From contig CAZGMK010000013.1 of NCBI GenBank assembly GCA_964526835.1, positions 13,768-77,767 of the forward strand: a stretch of DNA of 64,000 nucleotides. Direction: 5' to 3'. Positions within the stretch are counted from its first letter, which is position 1. Each line of letters begins with the position of its first letter. A program made the position numbers and the translations under genes. The DNA comes from DAOSXA01 sp964526835 (GTDB lineage Bacteria; Zixibacteria; MSB-5A5; GN15; FEB-12). Positions 59,644 to 64,000 of this stretch are shown here, in pieces. The notes under the pieces are model-generated. The model was not told the origin of the DNA. It was given only the letters and a program-made list of their open reading frames with translations, and did not search any database.

Positions 59644-60982
59644 CAGCGTCTCCGCTTGGTTTCGGCGGCAGGGACACGGTCACGGTGGCGCCGTGACCGG
59701 CACGGCTGTCAATATGTAGCGCGCCGCCCATCTGTTCAACGATTTTCCGGCTCAGGTAGAGACCCAGCCCGCTGCCGGTTTGCTTGGTCGAGAAGAACAT
59801 ATCCCCGGCGCGCTGTTGATCCCGGCGGGACATCCCCGGTCCGTGATCGACCACGGCGAACTCGATTCGCTCGCCCTTGTATCGCACCTTTAGCCCGACC
59901 TGGATCGGCCGGCCCGATGCCTGGCAGGCCTCGGCGGCGTTGATCATCAAGTTCAGGAGCACCTGCCGCAGGGGCCGCAGGTATCCGGTGAAGGTCTCCT
60001 GCGAAGTGGAGTCGTCCTCGATCCACTTCACCTCGGCGTTACGGTACTTATCGTGGAAGTGCTTCTTCAGGTTTGCGATCAGACTTACGATGTCGATGGT
60101 TTCAGGCTTCTCGGAGTCGATCAGGCGCTGCCCGGCGCCGCCGCGCGCGACGTCCAGATAGCCGGTCACCAGGCTGTTGAGGCGATCGACCTCGTCGACG
60201 ATAAATTCACCTTCAGGGGCTTCGTGTTTCTTGCGGAGGCGCTCGGCCGAGGCCCGGATAATCATCAGCGGATTACGAACCTCGTGGGCCACCACCGCCA
60301 CCATGCGTCCGAGATAGGCATGGGTCTCATTGACAAACAACTGCGCCTGCGCGTGGTTGAGGCGACGCTGCACCAGCAGGAAAAGCAGACCGAAGACCAC
60401 ACCGCCGGCTATCGACAGAGCCGTGGAGTAATGCAGGTTGCGACGAAGATCGGCCAGCGAATCGAAGTAATCGACATTGGCCTCCACGCCCAGCACAGCG
60501 GTGACTTCGCCGGCCGGATTGCACAGGGGCACGAAGGCCGACTTCAGGTAGAGCGAGCCGGTGCGATACGAGGGCGTCGTTATCGAACCGCGGGCCAGTC
60601 CGAAGAACAGCGAATCGATATAGGGGCCGTTGAGTTCGGCCAGGAAGTAGATCGAGTCGCCGGTCAGCGATGTGGTCGCCAGATACGAAAAATCGGGCGC
60701 GACGATGAATATCTCGCTGAGCGAGTCGGCCCACCGCGCCTGCGAGAGTACATCAAGGACCTGCATGTAGGCATCGAAATCATTGTCCACAAGGCGGTCG
60801 ATCAGGGCCGGGGCCAGGGGGACTGCGGTTGTCTTGGCGACGGCTGACAGTCGACGGCTGAGTTGAGCATCAAGCATCCCTTCGGTGCGATCATAGAAGA
60901 TCCACCAGGCCAGGTTGACCAGGATGATCAGCACTATTGTGAACGCTGCGATTATGAGTAGCTTACGAGATCCGCCGTGCAT
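59621..60982 (-). CDS. Membrane sensor histidine kinase, partner of the NtrC-type regulator
   Basis: 453 residues: membrane helix near 8-28, a periplasmic sensor of about 150 residues (single-Cache/PAS-like), a second helix near 185-207, phospho-accepting His in VVAHEVRNPLMIIRAS (about 232), N box LNLMINAAEAC, G1 DHGPGM, F box MFFSTKQ and G2 TGSGLGLYLSRKIVEQMGG. It overlaps the regulator gene by 23 bases. The signal sensed is unknown. Because the only neighbouring target operon encodes envelope proteins, an envelope-stress input is possible. Confidence 0.92.
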   Translation of the reverse strand: MHGGSRKLLIIAAFTIVLIILVNLAWWIFYDRTEGMLDAQLSRRLSAVAKTTAVPLAPALIDRLVDNDFDAYMQVLDVLSQARWADSLSEIFIVAPDFSYLATTSLTGDSIYFLAELNGPYIDSLFFGLARGSITTPSYRTGSLYLKSAFVPLCNPAGEVTAVLGVEANVDYFDSLADLRRNLHYSTALSIAGGVVFGLLFLLVQRRLNHAQAQLFVNETHAYLGRMVAVVAHEVRNPLMIIRASAERLRKKHEAPEGEFIVDEVDRLNSLVTGYLDVARGGAGQRLIDSEKPETIDIVSLIANLKKHFHDKYRNAEVKWIEDDSTSQETFTGYLRPLRQVLLNLMINAAEACQASGRPIQVGLKVRYKGERIEFAVVDHGPGMSRRDQQRAGDMFFSTKQTGSGLGLYLSRKIVEQMGGALHIDSRAGHGATVTVSLPPKPSGDADGQYPCS

Positions 60983-61073
60983 GTACTAAGTATCGGCGGC
61001 GGACGTTGCGGAGTCAACAAGAGGGGTCAGCGACGAATCCCGGCGTGGCAGAGGCAAACACACGCTCACCCCC

Positions 61074-61227
61074 GGGGCCTGTTGAAGAAGTCCCTGGCCC
61101 ATGAATAATCAGCTCCTCTGTATCTGGTCAGGCGACGCAAGACCGCCCGCTACGCGGGACACAACCTCTCTCGCATAGTCGCGGGGCTTGTCTTCGGAGC
61201 ATCACCGGACAAACCGAGGCTCATTGA
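61074..61227 (+). repeat. Dispersed intergenic repeat, copy C
   Basis: Begins GGGGCCTGTTGAAGAAGTCC and ends CAAACCGAGGCTCATTGA. It contains a small CCCGC-TAC-GCGGG hairpin near 61146-61158. It lies in the 368-base gap between the kinase start and the end of the dockerin protein gene. The rest of that gap (61228-61350) holds nothing recognisable. Confidence 0.65.
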
Positions 61228-61350
61228 CACGACCTCTGCCGCGGGTCGCTGAAGGTTGCAGTTTCACTGACGGGAGCCTTGTCGGGCATGCCTGAGTAAT
61301 GGCTGTCGACGCTGCAAGTCAGACGGGGCCGGCGGCTATTCGCACGGGCC

Positions 61351-63189
61351 TTACTTGCGGCCACAATCGGGTGTCGGGCCGCCGCCGAACATGTAGTTGA
61401 CCATGAACACCAGATCAGAGATATTGACAATGCCGTCACAGTTGACATCCGCCCTCAAGTAGTCACATTGCGATGGCTCGAGGGGGAGAACGTTGATCGT
61501 GACTTCCCATTCAAATTCTGCGCCCTCGCCGTCGGTGGCCAACAGGGTCAGACGATGCGAGCCTAACTCGGCGCCGGTCGGGGTCCAGCTGAAAGTCCAG
61601 GGATCGTCCCCCATCAGGACCGGTTGATTGTCCGGCTGCGAGCCGGTCAACTCGGCTATCTCAAGGCTGTACGGCGGTGCGCCTCCGGCGACTCCGACGG
61701 GGAATGAGAGTGTCTGAAAAGCCTGAACCTGATAGTACAGCCCGCACGAAATGTACAACTCGGCAGGCCCGACTTCCCAGGCGGTGGGCACAAACGTCAG
61801 TTCGTGATAGATTCCGGTGTTTGAAGCAATGGCCGGGTCGCAACTGGGTGGGTAGTACTCAATCGGGTCGAACCAGACACTGTCTCCCGGAAAAGCGCCG
61901 CTGAACCACATGTCGGCGATAATCCCGGAGCCCGCCGGGAGGTTCTCAGAAAGGCATATTAAGGCGGCGCAAGCAGAGTCCGGATTCGCCGTGCCATCCC
62001 CCTGGTAGCTGAAACCCAGGAGCAACTGGAAGATGTTCGTGCCGAAAGTGCGGCCAGCGCGCGTGATCGAGTCGGGCATCAGGGGTCCGGCCGAGCACTC
62101 GAAAGTAAACGGAAACTGTATGGCGGAGACATCGTCGGTGGCGTTGGTCATGTAGACCGGCATACGAATCACGCCGCCCCCGACATGCTGGCTGCCGTCT
62201 ATTCCGATCCAGACCGTATCGCCCTGGGTATCCGGCCCCAGGTTCAGCTTGGTTCCGGGGCAATCCGGCGGCGGCCCGCCACCGTACATCCAGCTTACCA
62301 TGGCGACCAGGTCCTCAATGTCGGCCGCGCCGTCGCAAGTGAGGTCACCGCGGACAATATCGCATGGGTCCTGAGGCCCGGGCGTGACATTGACAGTGAC
62401 CTGCTTCTCGGTGTAAAGGCCCTCGCTGTCCCAGACACCGAGGGTCAGGCTCCATTGTCCGGTGTCGTTTGAGCCCGGTCGCCAGCGAACTTCCCAGGGC
62501 CCGTTGCCGCTGACATAAGGTTGAGTGGCCGGTTCGCCGGGACCTTGAAAGTCGACAATGAACAGATCCCACGGAGGACTGCCGCCGTAGATCGACACAT
62601 CGAACGCAAGATCCGAAAGAGCCGGGATACTGATGGCGTTATCGCATAGTATCTGCAGTACATTGGAGACGATCATCAGGTGCGAAATCCCGACCACCGG
62701 TCCGCCATCGGGATCGGGCGGCTGCGAGGCCGGCTCGCAGGCCGGTGGCGCGAAGTCAACGGGTGTAAACGATACCAAGTCGCCCGGCGCGCCCTCGCCC
62801 GAGAACCAGATATCGGCTACGATTCCCTGACCCGGAGGCAGCCCCTGGCCGACCGAGATCAGTCCTAAGCACAAGGTATCGGGGTTGGTCTCGCCGCCGC
62901 CGCCAGCGGTCATCAGAAGGTTGAAGATATTGGTACCGAGGGTGCGTCCGGCGCGAGTGACTGAGTCCGGCACAACCAGCCCGCCGGTGCACGTGTAGCG
63001 CATAGGGAAGGCGATGGCGTCGAGATCGGAGTTATCATTGAAAATGTAGACTGGTACTTTGAAGATACCCTCGCTGACCGAATAGGCGTAATCCTGTCCG
63101 ATCCGGAGGGTGTCCGGCACGGTCCCGGCAGCCATGCCGGCGACTATCAATACTGCCAGCACGGCAGCGTTCACGGATGCAGTTTTCAT
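61351..63189 (-). CDS. Secreted protein with two cohesin-like domains, Ig-like linkers and two dockerin units
   Basis: 612 residues from ATG 63189 (GGGAG upstream), with signal NAAVLAVLIVAGMAAG. It is an internal duplication: each half has a cohesin-like domain (FKVPVYIFNDNSDLDAIAFPMRYTC... and MPVYMTNATDDVSAIQFPFTFEC..., both with DSVTRAGRT-GTNIF), a short Ig-like segment (GPWEVRWRPGSNDTG; DPWTFSWTPTGAELG) and a type I dockerin repeat (CDIVRGDLTCDGAADIEDLVAMV and CDYLRADVNCDGIVNISDLVFMV), each with a Ca-binding DxNxDG-type loop. Such proteins are a lineage hallmark, and their anchoring partners are not known. Confidence 0.85.
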   Translation of the reverse strand: MKTASVNAAVLAVLIVAGMAAGTVPDTLRIGQDYAYSVSEGIFKVPVYIFNDNSDLDAIAFPMRYTCTGGLVVPDSVTRAGRTLGTNIFNLLMTAGGGGETNPDTLCLGLISVGQGLPPGQGIVADIWFSGEGAPGDLVSFTPVDFAPPACEPASQPPDPDGGPVVGISHLMIVSNVLQILCDNAISIPALSDLAFDVSIYGGSPPWDLFIVDFQGPGEPATQPYVSGNGPWEVRWRPGSNDTGQWSLTLGVWDSEGLYTEKQVTVNVTPGPQDPCDIVRGDLTCDGAADIEDLVAMVSWMYGGGPPPDCPGTKLNLGPDTQGDTVWIGIDGSQHVGGGVIRMPVYMTNATDDVSAIQFPFTFECSAGPLMPDSITRAGRTFGTNIFQLLLGFSYQGDGTANPDSACAALICLSENLPAGSGIIADMWFSGAFPGDSVWFDPIEYYPPSCDPAIASNTGIYHELTFVPTAWEVGPAELYISCGLYYQVQAFQTLSFPVGVAGGAPPYSLEIAELTGSQPDNQPVLMGDDPWTFSWTPTGAELGSHRLTLLATDGEGAEFEWEVTINVLPLEPSQCDYLRADVNCDGIVNISDLVFMVNYMFGGGPTPDCGRK

Positions 63190-63282
63190 TGCGTTCTCCC
63201 TGCCTTTGGGCAATCAATGCATGATGTACCTTCATCCATTAATATAGTCCAAGCGGGGAGCTATGCAACTGGAAATTGGGAC

Positions 63283-63909
63283 TTACCAGCGGATCGTCAC
63301 CCCTCCATACAGCCCCAGGCTACCGGTCTCATCACTGGCCAGGCCGAGGCTGTACCGGGACTCGAAGATGAGGCTGAGGTGGCGGCTGGCATTGAAGCTC
63401 GTGCCCAGTCCACCCTGGATTCCGAAAGCACTTTCGCTGTTCCCGGCGCCGTATAAGGACCCATAGCCCGGAACATGCACGGTGGCATCGTCAATACGCA
63501 GTCGCATGTACCCAAGGCGGGCGATCAGGTATGGGGAGACTGGACATGTAAGTGGAATGACATAGGTATTGAGGCCACCGGCAATGGTTAAGGCCGAATA
63601 GGCGCCGCCTTCGAGTGTAACTCCATACAGGTTCAGACCAGCCTGACGCAAAAGTTGTTCCCCATCCAGTGAATGACGAGCATAGCCAACACCACCGACG
63701 ACTGAAATCCGATTGGCAAAGACGACACCAAACTCCAGGATGCCGTGCATACCGAGCTTCCATCCATCGTCGAAGGCGTCGGGATGTAGGGGGATGTCGA
63801 GTCCTCCCACAATAGTTGTCTGACCGCCGATGCCGTCGGTGCAGCCGGCCGCGGGTCCGAGGGACATCAGGCAAAAGACGAATAACCACATTCGCACTGA
63901 AACTGACAT
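63283..63909 (-). CDS. Small outer-membrane beta-barrel-like protein
   Basis: 208 residues from ATG 63909 with GGAGG 9 bases upstream. The signal is MWLFVFCLMSLGPAAG, possibly a lipoprotein signal because AAGC follows. The body has eight or so amphipathic strands (ISVVGGVGYARHSL, LNLYGVTLEGGAYSAL, SPYLIARLGYMRLRI, LSLIFESRYSLGLAS) and ends LYGGVTIRW with an aromatic, resembling OmpX/OmpW-size barrels. It precedes the dockerin protein gene by 93 bases and may be co-transcribed. No family was recognised. Confidence 0.7.
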   Translation of the reverse strand: MSVSVRMWLFVFCLMSLGPAAGCTDGIGGQTTIVGGLDIPLHPDAFDDGWKLGMHGILEFGVVFANRISVVGGVGYARHSLDGEQLLRQAGLNLYGVTLEGGAYSALTIAGGLNTYVIPLTCPVSPYLIARLGYMRLRIDDATVHVPGYGSLYGAGNSESAFGIQGGLGTSFNASRHLSLIFESRYSLGLASDETGSLGLYGGVTIRW

Positions 63910-64000
63910 GCTGCTTATCCTCCATTCGTATGTATCACTCAAGACGTGGTCCGGGTTTGTTGGACAGTTTGGCGGCTTAGTTAAGGTGGATTCGGTTTGA

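Overview
The window looks like a chromosomal piece of a GC-rich, Gram-negative bacterium of the FCB group. The closest resemblance I can name from memory is candidate phylum Zixibacteria. The reasons are dockerin units written as CD-x-(V)RGD/RAD...CDG with a GGGP-type tail, PorV/PorQ-like and LptE-like envelope proteins, many lipoproteins, and beta-propeller or TPR surface proteins. No rRNA, tRNA, CRISPR array, integrase or intact transposase was found. The lineage is an inference, not a sequence match.

Layout. 1-5.6 kb: a two-component cluster made of a histidine kinase, a CBS protein, a receiver domain fused to a DASS/SLC13-type anion symporter (broken by a 2-base frameshift), a stand-alone receiver and a DUF202 membrane protein. 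5.7-7.4 kb: an RqcH/NFACT ribosome-quality-control protein. 7.5-20.2 kb: two tandem heavy-metal efflux (HME-RND) clusters, each ordered small Cys-rich secreted protein - TolC-type channel - membrane fusion protein - RND pump. The first looks CzcA-like and the second Cus-like (Cu/Ag). 20.2-22.6 kb: diaminopropionate ammonia-lyase and an unknown two-domain protein. 22.7-26 kb: secreted beta-helix, lipoprotein and beta-propeller genes. 26.3-29.4 kb: histidine utilisation (hutU, hutI). 29.4-31.4 kb: envelope genes. 31.7-36.3 kb: asnS, a PD40-type lipoprotein, a DUF5655 remnant and a protein with a near-identical TPR array.

37-40 kb: a serine palmitoyltransferase/KBL-like enzyme, a GNAT-fold protein and a lipoprotein, possibly for sphingoid lipid synthesis. 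40-43.4 kb: a tightly overlapping minus-strand operon (dprA-like, yigZ-like, PfkB kinase, PAP2 phosphatase, macrodomain). 43.5-47.8 kb: TPR and other lipoproteins and murQ. 48.3-50.5 kb: convergent nicotinamidase-like and nicotinate phosphoribosyltransferase genes (NAD salvage). 50.6-51.8 kb: an Asp-ligand-type ferredoxin and Fe/Mn superoxide dismutase. 51.9-55.0 kb: selD, which is itself a selenoprotein with an in-frame UGA and a SECIS-like hairpin, followed by a GT-C-type membrane protein. 55.7-61 kb: a histidine kinase / NtrC-type regulator pair, then a palindromic operator, a sigma-54-like promoter and a coiled-coil protein plus outer-membrane barrel operon. 61.3-63.9 kb: a duplicated cohesin-like/dockerin exoprotein and a small barrel protein.

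The observations most worth following are the Sec-containing selD, the receiver-symporter fusion, the self-contained kinase/NtrC/sigma-54 module, a dispersed approximately 150-base repeat (three clear copies and one diverged copy) found only between genes, and a possible bacterial ceramide gene pair.
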